DNA of 64,000 nt, from the NCBI RefSeq assembly GCF_000970085.1, contig NZ_CP009506.1, forward strand, positions 1 to 64,000, written 5' to 3'. The stretch is from Methanosarcina siciliae T4/M. GTDB taxonomy: Archaea > Halobacteriota > Methanosarcinia > Methanosarcinales > Methanosarcinaceae. How positions within the stretch are numbered: position 1 is the stretch's first letter; the number at the start of each line of letters is the position of its first letter. Position numbers and translations under genes: made by a program. This document shows positions 42,293 to 55,850 of the stretch, piece after piece. The notes below the pieces were generated by a model. It did no database searches. It had not been told where the DNA came from and saw only the letters and a list, made by a program, of their open reading frames with translations.

Positions 42293-42520
42293 GTTTAATT
42301 CTCCATTGTTTAGCCAGGTTGATTTTAGCTATGGTTTAACTGTTGTTTGTTCCTCAGCTGACTGTCACTACAGGCTGGTTTTATCCGGCCCAACCAGTCC
42401 CTGAAAAACGATAAGTGGTTCTTTTCTTTCAACAGCACGTTTTTATTTCTGAAAAACGACTCATCTTATTGAAGTCTCATCCGGATATAAACTTGAAGAT
42501 GGGTTGGGAGGATAGGATCT

Positions 42521-42778
42521 ATGAGTTGTAAACCGATAATGTTTCATAATGTTCCGCATGATACATTCAACTGCATGAAGAAAAAGCTTCAAGGAGCGGG
42601 TATCAGTGTCCCGCCGGGAAACAGAGGGGAACTCTCGGGATCGGGGGTTGTAGCAGATTTTGAATGGGACGGACTGTCCAATCTTACGATTACAATCACG
42701 GAAAAACCATTTATTGTCAGCTGTGATACTGTAGCCCGGAAGATAAAGTCTTTTGTGAAAGAGTGCCATGGTTCCTAA
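42521..42778 (+). CDS. Small conserved protein, first of a tandem pair
   Basis: Protein of 85 residues, family not recognised. It shares with the next gene the pattern (F)HNVPHDTFNCMKKKLQ..G and GSGVVADFEWDGLSNLTITI, so the two are paralogues (clear similarity over most of the length). The fold looks like a short alpha-beta domain with one Cys in NCM. GGAGG lies nine nt before ATG. No membrane segment. Confidence 0.7.
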   Translation: MSCKPIMFHNVPHDTFNCMKKKLQGAGISVPPGNRGELSGSGVVADFEWDGLSNLTITITEKPFIVSCDTVARKIKSFVKECHGS

Positions 42779-42820
42779 AAGCTCCGGATAAAGTTTCTTC
42801 GGGCAGGAGGAGAGAAAGCG

Positions 42821-43102
42821 ATGGGTGAGAGAAAAATTGATACTGAAGGCTGCCAGGGAATCAAATTTAGAAACGTGACTCCGGACGTTTTTTCCTGCAT
42901 GAAGCAAAAGCTTCAGGCCTACGGGATCGAAACTTCACCCGGAGACTCCGGAACGCTTGAAGGCAACGGCATAGTTGCCCATTTTAGCTGGGATGGAGAA
43001 GCAAACCTGCTAATTGAGATCAAGGAAAGGCCTTTAACTACCTACTGCGGACAGGTAAGCGGAAAATTGAGAGCTTTCCTGCGTGAATGCCAGGGGTATT
43101 GA
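42821..43102 (+). CDS. Small conserved protein, second of a tandem pair
   Basis: Protein of 93 residues: FRNVTPDVFSCMKQKLQAYGI and GNGIVAHFSWDGEANLLIEI mirror the preceding gene, as do the C-terminal KLRAFLRECQGY and KIKSFVKECHGS. Both end with a Cys three residues before the terminus. GGAGG lies 10 nt upstream. The pair is 43 bp apart and probably one operon. Function unknown. Confidence 0.75.
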   Translation: MGERKIDTEGCQGIKFRNVTPDVFSCMKQKLQAYGIETSPGDSGTLEGNGIVAHFSWDGEANLLIEIKERPLTTYCGQVSGKLRAFLRECQGY

Positions 43103-43177
43103 GGGAAACCATTAATTTTCCCCGAAAATCTGGTTCCTTCCGATCCTGTTCATTTGAAGTCGGTATGTCTAAGTTCT

Positions 43178-45280
43178 TCACTTTCGTTGTTTCCTTTTTC
43201 TCCTTATCAAGCACTTATGAGCGTTTCCCACAAGGTCAAACCTTCCTGCTTTTTCCAGGGCTTCATATACGAGTTCATAGTTTGCAGGGTTCCTGTAGTG
43301 CATAAGGGCTCTTTGCATGGCTTTTTCTTTTTTGTCTTTTGCAACATACACTTTTTTGCCTGTGAACGGGTCAAGCCCCGTGTAGTACGTGCAGGTTGAT
43401 ACCGTCATGGGGGTTGGGGTAAAGTCCTGTACCTGTTCGGTGTAGCCTCCGTGGTCCCGCACATATTCCGCCATTTCGATCATATCTTCAAGGGTACAGC
43501 CCGGGTGGCCCGACATAAGGTAGTTTACGATGTACTGTTCCTTGCCGCATTTTTTGTTAAAGGCGGCAAATTTTTCGGAAAATCTCTCATAAACTTCCTT
43601 TCCCGGCTTGGACATTGCATCGGTTACTCGCTTTGAGAAATGTTCAGGTGCAATCCGCAGCTGACCGCTTATGTGGTGGGCGCAGAGTTCTTCGAGGTAT
43701 TCCTCGTCCTCAAGGGCAAGGTCGTAGCGCACGCCGTAGCCTGTAAAGACCTGTCGGACTCCGGGAAGCTCACGCAGGCGCCGCATTAATTCGAGCAGTT
43801 TTTTATGGCTGGTATCAAGAGAGGGACAGATACGCGGGTAGAGGCAGGCTTTATCCAGGCAGGCTCCTTTCTTTTCCCAGGTCCTGCACTCCATACCGTA
43901 CATATTGGCAGTGGGACCTCCGACCCCGTTGATTATGCCTTTGAAGTCCGGCTTTTCCGTAAGCTTCTTTGCTTCCCGCAGGACGGACTCGGGGCTGCGG
44001 CTTGAGATCATACGCCCCTGGTGCTGGGTGATGGCGCAAAAAGAACAGCCTCCGAAACAGCCCCTATGCGTTGTCAGGGAGAACTTTACCATCTCAAGGG
44101 CAGGGATGGGCTCGGTATAGGAGGGGTGGGTTTCCCCCGTATAAGGCAGCTCATAGACGTGGTCAAGTTCCGCTTCTGTCAGGGGACGCATGGGCCTGTT
44201 CTGCACAATAACGGTTTTCGGGTGAGGTTGGACAATCCCTTTTCCGGTGATGGGGTTCTGTTCCGGGAAGTATGTGCGGAAAGCTTTCGCAAAAGCTGCT
44301 TTGTCCTGAGAAACTTCGGAAAAAGAAGGAATTTCGATATATTCCTTGAAAAATTCGGCTGCTTCCAGAGCTGTATCCCGAACCACAGCTTCAGTTGTCC
44401 CTTTGCTCTTTTCTTTGAGTTCTTTCCAGGCTTTAACTTCCATTTTCCAGACCGTGCCGGGGATGTCTCTGATCTTCCGAATGTCCTCTCCTGCCTGAAG
44501 CCGTTTTGCAATTTCTACAATCTGGAGTTCGCCCATACCGTAGACAATCAGGTCTGCGGGGGCATCGGCAAGAATTGCCTGCCTGACTTTATCCGAAAGA
44601 TAATCATAATGAGCAAAGCGCCTTAGGGAAGCTTCGATTCCTCCGAGCACTATCGGCACATTGGGGAAAGCTTCTTTTATCCTGTTGGAATAGATAATCA
44701 CGGCGCGGTTCGGACGAAGTCCTGTTTTGTTTCCGGGAGAATATGCATCCTTTTTCCGTGGTTTAAGGCCCGGAGTCAGGTTGCTGACCATTGAATCGGT
44801 GTTTCCTGCGCTTACGGAAAAAAAGAGTCTGGGCCTCCCGAGTTTCTTGAAATCCTCAGGGTTATCCCATCTGGGCTGGGCAATTATTCCCACTCTGAAG
44901 CCGGCATCCTCAAGGACCCTTCCTATTATTGCAGTCCCGAAACTGGAATGGTCCACATAGGCATCTCCGGTAACCAGGATGATGTCAGGTTCTTTCCAGC
45001 CGCGAGCCTTTACTTCTTCAGGGCTCATCGGGAGAAATTTTGATGCGTGGAGAGATGAAGATAAGCTTTTTTTCTGCTTTTTTTCCTTCTTTCCGGGTTT
45101 AGTTTCAGGCCTCGATTCTGTTTTTTTTCCTGTTTCTGCTTTTTTTGGGACAAAAAAACCATTTTTCCTGCCAGTCCTTTCCATATCCGGTTTTTTATCC
45201 TTTTCTCTACCTGTTTTTTCCTCTTTTTTTTCCCTGGTAAATTTTCGATTTTCTGTCGGGGCTGCTGTATCTTTTACCAT
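43178..45280 (-). CDS. YgiQ-type radical SAM protein (UPF0313)
   Basis: Radical SAM protein of 700 residues, with the longest part matching YgiQ. A charged, Lys-rich N-terminal extension (about 85 residues) precedes the cobalamin-like N-domain (IILVTGDAYVDHSSFGTAIIGR). The SAM cluster motif is RGCFGGCSFCAITQHQGR (C-x3-C-x2-C), followed by GVGGPTANMYG and LRIAPEHFSKRVTDAM. The reaction is unknown; the family is widespread in bacteria and methanogens. Only 52 bp separate it from the metallo-hydrolase gene on the same strand. Confidence 0.88.
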   Translation of the reverse strand: MVKDTAAPTENRKFTREKKEEKTGREKDKKPDMERTGRKNGFFVPKKAETGKKTESRPETKPGKKEKKQKKSLSSSLHASKFLPMSPEEVKARGWKEPDIILVTGDAYVDHSSFGTAIIGRVLEDAGFRVGIIAQPRWDNPEDFKKLGRPRLFFSVSAGNTDSMVSNLTPGLKPRKKDAYSPGNKTGLRPNRAVIIYSNRIKEAFPNVPIVLGGIEASLRRFAHYDYLSDKVRQAILADAPADLIVYGMGELQIVEIAKRLQAGEDIRKIRDIPGTVWKMEVKAWKELKEKSKGTTEAVVRDTALEAAEFFKEYIEIPSFSEVSQDKAAFAKAFRTYFPEQNPITGKGIVQPHPKTVIVQNRPMRPLTEAELDHVYELPYTGETHPSYTEPIPALEMVKFSLTTHRGCFGGCSFCAITQHQGRMISSRSPESVLREAKKLTEKPDFKGIINGVGGPTANMYGMECRTWEKKGACLDKACLYPRICPSLDTSHKKLLELMRRLRELPGVRQVFTGYGVRYDLALEDEEYLEELCAHHISGQLRIAPEHFSKRVTDAMSKPGKEVYERFSEKFAAFNKKCGKEQYIVNYLMSGHPGCTLEDMIEMAEYVRDHGGYTEQVQDFTPTPMTVSTCTYYTGLDPFTGKKVYVAKDKKEKAMQRALMHYRNPANYELVYEALEKAGRFDLVGNAHKCLIRRKRKQRK

Positions 45281-45332
45281 AATCTGTTTCCGGACTTCCA
45301 GTCTTTTAAGCTCTTTTTCTTATTTGCTGCCT

Positions 45333-45974
45333 TCAGACTCCCATCATCATCTTCAGCATTGTATAAGAAGCCATGATCTGTTTATTCCCGTCTCTGTCAT
45401 TAGGAGCTCCATGTCCTGAGTACAGGTTCTTTACATCGAGTTTTGTGAGTTTTTCTACGGAACCAAGCATTTTTTCAGGTTCTGAGCCTTCAAAGTCCAT
45501 CCTTCCGAAACCACCTCCCGGAAAGACGGTGTCTCCCGAAAAGAGGCTTTTTGAGACGGGCTCATAGAGGCAGATGCTCCCTTTTGAGTGTCCCGGGGTG
45601 TGGATGACTTCGAGAAATTCCCCGTTTCCGATGGGAATTTTGTCTCCTTCCTCATAGATGACCGTTGGTTTGACAGCCGGGGCGCGGTCTCCGAAGAGTA
45701 CGGAAACACTGAGGTACTCGTCGTTTACGCCTTCAAGGTCTGCCCTGTGGATTCCAACTTTTGCTCCACTCTTCTCCGCAATTTCTGCAGCTGCGGCAGT
45801 GTGGTCATAGTGGCAGTGGGTCAGGATGATCAGTTCAAGGTCAGTAAGCTTGATAGATTTTTCAAGTTCCCTGATGATCAGGTCGCTGCTCATTCCTGCA
45901 TCGATCAGGACTTTCCCGTTTACAAGGTAAACACTGGAATCGTAGGCTGTGGGGCAGATGTACCGGACTTCCAT
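45333..45974 (-). CDS. Metallo-beta-lactamase fold hydrolase
   Basis: Small MBL-fold protein of 213 residues, with the metal motif LTHCHYDHTAAA (HxHxDH), a later HTPGHSKGS and LFSGDTVFPGG, and LYSGHGAPND near the end. It resembles glyoxalase-II-like hydrolases; substrate unknown. Starts with MEVRYICPTAYDSSVYLVN. It lies between the radical SAM gene and tatD on the same strand with short gaps. Confidence 0.88.
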   Translation of the reverse strand: MEVRYICPTAYDSSVYLVNGKVLIDAGMSSDLIIRELEKSIKLTDLELIILTHCHYDHTAAAAEIAEKSGAKVGIHRADLEGVNDEYLSVSVLFGDRAPAVKPTVIYEEGDKIPIGNGEFLEVIHTPGHSKGSICLYEPVSKSLFSGDTVFPGGGFGRMDFEGSEPEKMLGSVEKLTKLDVKNLYSGHGAPNDRDGNKQIMASYTMLKMMMGV

Positions 45975-46062
45975 ATTTCTTCCTCTTCTGCTTTTTTTCT
46001 GCTTTTCCTTTCCTTTCCTTTTTGCTTTTTTCCCTTCTTTTTTCTATAACTATTTTAAAACT

Positions 46063-46836
46063 TCATATTTCGAAAACCCTGCGTGCGTTTTCAGTGACAA
46101 TTCTCGCAATTTCTGCAGGTTCCATTTCTTTAAGTTGCGCTACAACCGGGATAGAATCCACTATATATGCAGGCTCGTTTCTGCCTTTGCGGGGGGAGAG
46201 GAAAGGACTGTCGGTTTCAAGAAGCAGGTTCTCAGGGGGCACTTCAGCTACAAGGTCCTGGTGATGTTCGGAAAAACAGACAAGGGTTGCCAGGGAAATG
46301 TAGTAGCCTGTGTCCACGATTTCCCTCATGGTCTCAGGGGAACCGCTATAGCAATGATAGATTACGGTATCCACATTTCTGACAAGCTCCAGGACCTCGG
46401 CTTCAGCCATCCGGGCATGCACCACAAGGGGTTTTTCCAGATCTTTTGAAAGTTCGATTACTTTTTTGAACGAAGCTGTCTGCCGTTCTCGTTCTTCACT
46501 TGTTTTGCAGTCCTGGAAGTCCAGGCCGGCTTCTCCGATCGCCACTGCCTTTTCGGCATTGACTTCGACCTGGGCAAGGATTGAGTTGATGGCATCATCG
46601 GTTCCTCCTCTCCCGATGTCGGGGCTCAGGCCCAGAGCAGCATGGATGTCCTTGTGCTTTTCCGCAAGTTCAAGACTCATGCGATTGCCTTTAATGGAAA
46701 TTCCGGAGTTTATCATTCCTACAACTCCTGCTTTCCGGGCGCGGAGGATAGCCTCTTCTCGATCGGGGTTGAATTTGGGAAAATCAAGGTGACAGTGAGA
46801 ATCAATGATTGGATAAGGCATGGGTTTGTATTCCAT
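46063..46836 (-). CDS. tatD: TatD-family metal-dependent hydrolase (DNase-like)
   Basis: TIM-barrel hydrolase of 257 residues. Metal sites: DSHCHLDF, GEAGLDF, VVHARMAE, IYHCYSGSPETM and LETDSPFLSP. TatD proteins act as metal-dependent 3'-5' nucleases or amidohydrolases; the actual substrate in archaea is unclear. The first in-frame ATG is used; MPYPIIDSHC is a second possibility five codons later. Confidence 0.9.
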   Translation of the reverse strand: MEYKPMPYPIIDSHCHLDFPKFNPDREEAILRARKAGVVGMINSGISIKGNRMSLELAEKHKDIHAALGLSPDIGRGGTDDAINSILAQVEVNAEKAVAIGEAGLDFQDCKTSEERERQTASFKKVIELSKDLEKPLVVHARMAEAEVLELVRNVDTVIYHCYSGSPETMREIVDTGYYISLATLVCFSEHHQDLVAEVPPENLLLETDSPFLSPRKGRNEPAYIVDSIPVVAQLKEMEPAEIARIVTENARRVFEI

Positions 46837-46968
46837 TTCATTTTATTTTACTTTATACATGCTTGAGGAATACAAACCCGAAAATTAACAGGTATCTGCC
46901 TTATCCTTCAGGCTTCGAGTGCCGGTTCCGGTATTATTTTCCGGTTCTTCAGCTCTTTTCTTGCCTTT

Positions 46969-48516
46969 TTAGCTTTTTTCTTTCTTATACAGCAGGTTCA
47001 TAGCGTTTATGAGGGCTTCCACGGAAGCCATGACTATGTCCGGGTTTGCGGAACGTGCTGTTACAATCCTGCCCTTTTCGTTTTCAAGACCTATGTACAC
47101 ATCGGCAAGGGCGTCAGCTCCTCCCGTGATAGCATCAATCCTGAATTCCTGGAGCCTGAAATGATTGCTCTCGCCCAGGATATCCCTTACGGCTTTAAGG
47201 GCAGCATCCACAGGACCTACTCCGGTTTTTGCTGCAATTGTTTCTTTGCCTTCAATATCTGCCTTGACCACAGCCGTAGGTGTGAGGATGTTTCCTGTCA
47301 TGACGGATACTTCTTTGAGTTTAATCAGTTCTTCATCAGAACTTGCTTTTCCGAGTACTGCAGAGGCAACTGCATAAAGATCGGCGTCTGTTATCTGTTT
47401 ACCTTTGTTTGCGATTTCTTTAACTCTGAGCACAATCTCATCGAGCTGATTTTCACTGGTTTTTATGCCAGCAGACTCAAGAGACTGTTTGACTGCATGC
47501 TTGCCTGTATGTTTTCCAAGGACAATGCGCCGTCTGTGCCCGACCATTTCCGGGGTCATAATACCTGGCTCGAAGGTATCGGATTTTTCAAGCACTCCCT
47601 GACTGTGGATTCCCGACTCGTGGGAAAAGGCGTTTTGCCCGACTACAGGCGTGTTTGGCGGGAGCCTGATTCCGGTGTAGTTTTCGATCATTTTCGAGGT
47701 TTCTACGAGGTATTCTGTCCGGATATTGGTTTTTACACCGTAGATTGATGTCAGGCTCATCACTGTCTGGGCAAGGTCAGCATTTCCTGCTCTTTCTCCT
47801 ATGCCGTTAATAGTGACCTGTACCTGAGATGCCCCGGCTTCAACAGCCATAAGGCTGTTTGCTACTGCAAGCCCGAAATCATTGTGGCAGTGTACGTCTA
47901 TCGGAATCGTTATTTCAGCTGCAATGTCTTTTATCTGTCTGTACATTGCAGATGGAACCATGACGCCGACAGTGTCCGGCACGTTAATGATGTCGCATCC
48001 TGCCTCCTGGACCGCCTTGAAAACCTCTATGAGGTATGCAGGGTCAGTTCTGGTGGCATCCATTGCAGAAAACATACACTTTAGTCCGTGATCTTTGATG
48101 TACTGGACAGCTTCCACAGCCAGTTGAATGACTTCTTCCTGGCTCTTTTTGATGGTATAGATTCGCTGTACATCCGAGGTCGGGACGAAGGTGTGCACAA
48201 GGCCAACATCACTTTCAAAACAGGCATCGATATCTTTTTTCAGCACACGAGCAAGCCCACATACAGTGGTATCAAGCCCAGCATTAGAAATCGATTTTAC
48301 GGATTCTTTATCTCCTTCCGAAGATATGGGAAATCCGGCTTCTATTATGTCTACCCCGAGTTTGTCGAGTTGACGAGCAATTTCCAGCTTCTGGGAAGAA
48401 GTCAGGGATACTCCAGGGGTTTGTTCTCCGTCACGCAGTGTTGTGTCAAAAACAGTTACTTTTTTATTCTGCATGGGTTCGATGTAAAAATCGATCCCTT
48501 CTTTCAGTGTGTACAT
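46969..48516 (-). CDS. leuA: 2-isopropylmalate synthase
   Basis: First enzyme of leucine synthesis (acetyl-CoA plus 2-oxoisovalerate), 515 residues. HMGL-type catalytic domain with FDTTLRDGEQTPGVSLT near residue 24 and VHCHNDFGLAVANSLMAVEAGA (metal His pair), then AFSHESGIHSQGVLEK and a C-terminal allosteric LeuA dimer domain (about 390-515) for leucine feedback. A citramalate or homocitrate synthase cannot be fully excluded from sequence alone, but length and C-domain favour LeuA. The ribosome site GGTGAT lies eight nt before the ATG at 48516, inside an inverted repeat that suggests repression. Confidence 0.88.
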   Translation of the reverse strand: MYTLKEGIDFYIEPMQNKKVTVFDTTLRDGEQTPGVSLTSSQKLEIARQLDKLGVDIIEAGFPISSEGDKESVKSISNAGLDTTVCGLARVLKKDIDACFESDVGLVHTFVPTSDVQRIYTIKKSQEEVIQLAVEAVQYIKDHGLKCMFSAMDATRTDPAYLIEVFKAVQEAGCDIINVPDTVGVMVPSAMYRQIKDIAAEITIPIDVHCHNDFGLAVANSLMAVEAGASQVQVTINGIGERAGNADLAQTVMSLTSIYGVKTNIRTEYLVETSKMIENYTGIRLPPNTPVVGQNAFSHESGIHSQGVLEKSDTFEPGIMTPEMVGHRRRIVLGKHTGKHAVKQSLESAGIKTSENQLDEIVLRVKEIANKGKQITDADLYAVASAVLGKASSDEELIKLKEVSVMTGNILTPTAVVKADIEGKETIAAKTGVGPVDAALKAVRDILGESNHFRLQEFRIDAITGGADALADVYIGLENEKGRIVTARSANPDIVMASVEALINAMNLLYKKEKS

Positions 48517-48559
48517 CCATAGTAATCACCTACATGGATGTACACTTCTGGTATATAAA
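48510..48559 (-). promoter_or_regulatory. leuA promoter with perfect inverted repeat operator
   Basis: A TATA-like TTTATATAC (minus strand, 48551-48559) is followed by an inverted repeat TGTACATCCAT (48534-48544 on the minus strand) and ATGGATGTACA (48510-48520), 11 bp each, perfect, separated by 13 bp that contain GGTGAT. The repeat covers the expected transcription start and the ribosome site, so it could be a repressor operator or an RNA hairpin exposing the ribosome site in its loop. Confidence 0.7.
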
Positions 48560-49077
48560 CATCATGCATATTTTTAAATGTTTAGCTGAAATTTTATTTT
48601 TTTAAGTTTTTGATAGAAAACTATTTATAGTAGATATGCTATGTTAGGGTTGCTTCTCGGGTGTCACAAGACATCCCGAAGGTGAAAAACGGAAATTGAA
48701 AAACAGAGTTCAAAAAACGGAACAGGTATCTAAAAACGAAGCTGAAAAACGGATTATGATGCCTGGTATGGTTGTTTTTTAAACAATCAATCCTAAAAAT
48801 GGACGAAGACGGGAATTCAAAAGCACAACTCTTTTGAAATCTTTTGGTCATTTGATCTCCATTTCTCAAAGTTTTTCGACCTTCTTTGAAGGAACAAGTA
48901 TATATATGGGAAATACGATGTATATACCTCTCACAAGGCACAAAAGCGAGGGGGAACAATAAGAAGGTTTATATACAAGAACTGCCTTCTATCTGTCCCT
49001 CACACAATGCGGTTGTGTGGGTTTAATTACAAAATCTCTTTCATCTTTTAATGGAGTCAGGAGTTCTTTCCTGTCTG

Positions 49078-50750
<1,673 letters not shown>

Positions 50751-50840
50751 CCCATTAATTTTATAATCGTCAAGTGCACCCGGAAAGTAGTTTTTCGGGG
50801 AAGGATGGATAGCCTGCGCGGAACCGCAGGCATATGAAGT

Positions 50841-53833
<2,993 letters not shown>

Positions 53834-53862
53834 TGACTTTTCCCATATCCTATTTATAGGTC

Positions 53863-53989
53863 GAGTTTGGCGGCCATAGCGGCAGGGCAACTCCTGTACC
53901 CATCCCGAACACAGCAGATAAGCCTGCCCGCGTTCCTTACTGTACTGAAGTGTGCGAGCCTTCGGGAACTCTGGATCGCTGCCAAATTC
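53863..53989 (+). rRNA. 5S ribosomal RNA
   Basis: Follows 23S by about 90 bp. Outer stem GAGTTTGGCGGC pairs with GCTGCCAAATTC; internal ACCCATCCCGAACAC (loop B/C) is the conserved 5S core. Length about 127 nt, ends approximate. No tRNA separates it from 23S. Confidence 0.93.
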
Positions 53990-54026
53990 ACCCTATACTA
54001 CTTACTATTTTAGAATTGAGTTTTTG

Positions 54027-54078
54027 AATTGCTTTTTAAAATTGCTTTTTAAAATTGCTTTTTAAAATTGCTTTTTGA
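54027..54078 (+). repeat. 13-bp tandem repeat in the rRNA terminator region
   Basis: AATTGCTTTTTAA is present three times perfectly (54027-54065) and a fourth time with one change (AATTGCTTTTTGA). Each unit carries a T5 run, so the array is also a row of potential terminators. Confidence 0.9.
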
Positions 54079-54545
54079 TGGTGTTTTTCTGATGATTTTT
54101 GTTTTTTACTGTTGTTTTTTTACTGTTGTTTTTTTGCGAATTTCCGATATTTTTGATACGTTTTCTTCTGAACCTATTTTCTAATTTTCCACCTATTTTC
54201 TAATTTTCCTTTTGTTGCAGGGCCGTCAGACAAGCTGGCGGAGGTGATGATATTTATCCGCGAATTTAAATGGGGTTTTCTTGTGGAGAAAAGTGTTCTT
54301 CAGATATGGATGATAATTCCGAACTCAGTTTATCCTGGGGAAAGTATGAATTCATCTGTTGCTTTTTTGCGTTGCAGATGAGAGAAATTCCACCCTGTGA
54401 GGAGTAGAATCGAAAAAAAGATTCCAGTTTAGGATATCCAGATAATACCAACCGATTAATACGGGACCATCGCTAGCTAGTTATTTCCGTAAAATCTGGG
54501 GTCACGCTCAACTTTTTTGAATTGCCGTTTTTTCTTATTCATCAG

Positions 54546-54650
54546 CTGGGCCAAGTCCCGAAGGGCGCGGCCATACTTAATAATTGAAGCCGGGCGCTTG
54601 CTGTAAGACAGGGTTGCCATCTTAACGGAACCTCGGATTTTAACTTTTAT
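54546..54650. other. GC-rich, foldable patch, possible small RNA
   Basis: In AT-rich surroundings, TGGGCCAAGTCCCGAAGGGC (54548-54567) can form nested stems: CCC-GAA-GGG inside and GGCC with the following GGCC outside. A second stem-like part follows (GCCGGGCGCTTGCTG, 54590-54604). The strand is unknown. Only composition and folding support it. Confidence 0.3.
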
Positions 54651-54716
54651 ACTTTCAATTTATTCCTTACATATCTCTTTAAATACGGTTCATACATATT
54701 TTAAAAGGGGATAATA

Positions 54717-55274
54717 ATGGATTATATTGAAACCTGGAAAGAAGTTATACAAAGGCCGTCTGATTTTTTCAGAAAAATGCCAACGACCGGAGGATATAAT
54801 GATCCGCTTACTTTTGCAGCACTCACCTATCTCATATACGGGCTTTTAAGTGGACTTTTTGGCCGTGGAATAATGGGAGGCATGTATGGGTATAGTGGTT
54901 TCAGAGAATTTGGTTTTGCCACTGCAATCGGGACTGCGATTGTGGCACCTATTGCAGGGATTATCTCTATCTTTATCGGAGCTGCGATACTCTTTATTAT
55001 TTATAAAGTGCTTGGAGGGTCCGGAACATACGAGGGTACTGTCAGGTTCATGTCATATGCAACCGCTGTTATGGTAGTGTACTGGATTCCTTTTATAGGC
55101 TGGATCTTCGGGCTGTATGAGATATATCTCTATATTGTGGGCGGCATGTTTGTCCATGATGTAAGCATGGTGAAATCGGCGATAGCTGTACTCCTGCCTC
55201 TTGTAGTGATTATTTTGCTGACTGTAATTGCGGCAATGTTTTTTGTGTCAAGTATTTTCAGCGCTATTTTCTAA
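54717..55274 (+). CDS. Yip1-family integral membrane protein
   Basis: Membrane protein of 185 residues with about five hydrophobic segments (LTFAALTYLIYGLLSGLFG, then AIGTAIVAPIAGIISIFIGA, VYWIPFIGWIFGLYEIYLYI and AVLLPLVVIILLTVIAAMFF) and the N-terminal WKEVIQRPSDFFRKMP, a common start of Yip1/DUF1282 proteins. Function in archaea is unknown. It has AGGGG before ATG and a TATA-like ACATATTTTAAA close by. Located between the rRNA operon and the tRNA genes. Confidence 0.85.
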   Translation: MDYIETWKEVIQRPSDFFRKMPTTGGYNDPLTFAALTYLIYGLLSGLFGRGIMGGMYGYSGFREFGFATAIGTAIVAPIAGIISIFIGAAILFIIYKVLGGSGTYEGTVRFMSYATAVMVVYWIPFIGWIFGLYEIYLYIVGGMFVHDVSMVKSAIAVLLPLVVIILLTVIAAMFFVSSIFSAIF

Positions 55275-55436
55275 CCCGGTTTTATCCGGTTCGGTTATCT
55301 CTTTCCGGGAGATAACACATTATATTTTTTTATGTTTTGATTGTCAAATTCTTTCGGAACTGTTGCTTCAAGCTAAATATTTATATATTAGAAATTCCTT
55401 TAATTGCATCTACACGACTAAGACGTGCTCAAAAAT

Positions 55437-55508
55437 GCCAAGATGGCGGAGCGGCTACGCAATCGCCTGCAGAGCGATTCCATTCCGGTTCGAATCCGGA
55501 TCTTGGCT
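55437..55508 (+). tRNA. tRNA-Cys (anticodon GCA), copy 1
   Basis: Acceptor GCCAAGA pairs with TCTTGGC; discriminator T. The anticodon stem ATCGC/GCGAT holds loop CTGCAGA with anticodon GCA; T-arm CCGGTTCGAATCCGG. No CCA encoded and no intron. Methanosarcina can charge tRNA-Cys both directly and through phosphoserine (SepRS/SepCysS). Confidence 0.95.
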
Positions 55509-55579
55509 TTTCCTCTTTTAATATTCGATTTGACCTAAAAGTATATATCCAATAAAGTGCTTTAAGAAAATCCACCTTT

Positions 55580-55651
55580 GCCAAGATGGCGGAGCGGCTA
55601 CGCAATCGCCTGCAGAGCGATTCCATTCCAGTTCGAATCTGGATCTTGGCT
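55580..55651 (+). tRNA. tRNA-Cys (anticodon GCA), copy 2
   Basis: Identical to the first copy except in the T stem, CCAGTTCGAATCTGG, where the G-C pair has become A-T on both sides, a compensatory double change that shows both copies are functional. The gap to copy 1 is 71 bp and its flanks are not duplicated. Confidence 0.95.
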
Positions 55652-55850
55652 TTTTAATATTTCTTTTTCTCAAACAGTCCTTTTTCCTCAGACATTTTTT
55701 TTCGAACGTTTTTTGTTTCTAAAACACTTCATTTTTCTCAAAACATTTTCTGTTTTTCTTTTGAAATTTTCCTATCCGGTCTTTTTTGTTTGGTTCTTGA
55801 GTTGTGGCTTTAATTTGGTATTTTATATTAAGAGATTACTAACTCTGGAC

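Larger units (their letters stand above)
53990..54716. other. rRNA operon terminator region and gene-free stretch
   Basis: T-rich DNA follows 5S (54001-54140), fitting archaeal oligo-T termination. Further on there is no gene, but a GC-rich patch near 54540-54650 can fold (see separate entry). A minus-strand frame at 54266-54451 is not supported. Confidence 0.5.

Noticed and set aside
44021..44626. 200-codon plus-strand frame antisense to the radical SAM gene
   Set aside because: It lies fully within a well-supported gene on the other strand; a shadow frame.
46969..48516. Citramalate or homocitrate synthase instead of LeuA
   Set aside because: Not excluded, but length and the C-terminal regulatory domain fit isopropylmalate synthase best.
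55578..55850. N-terminal extension of the endonuclease III frame
   Set aside because: It would translate the second tRNA-Cys gene; the family start is the ATG at 55851.
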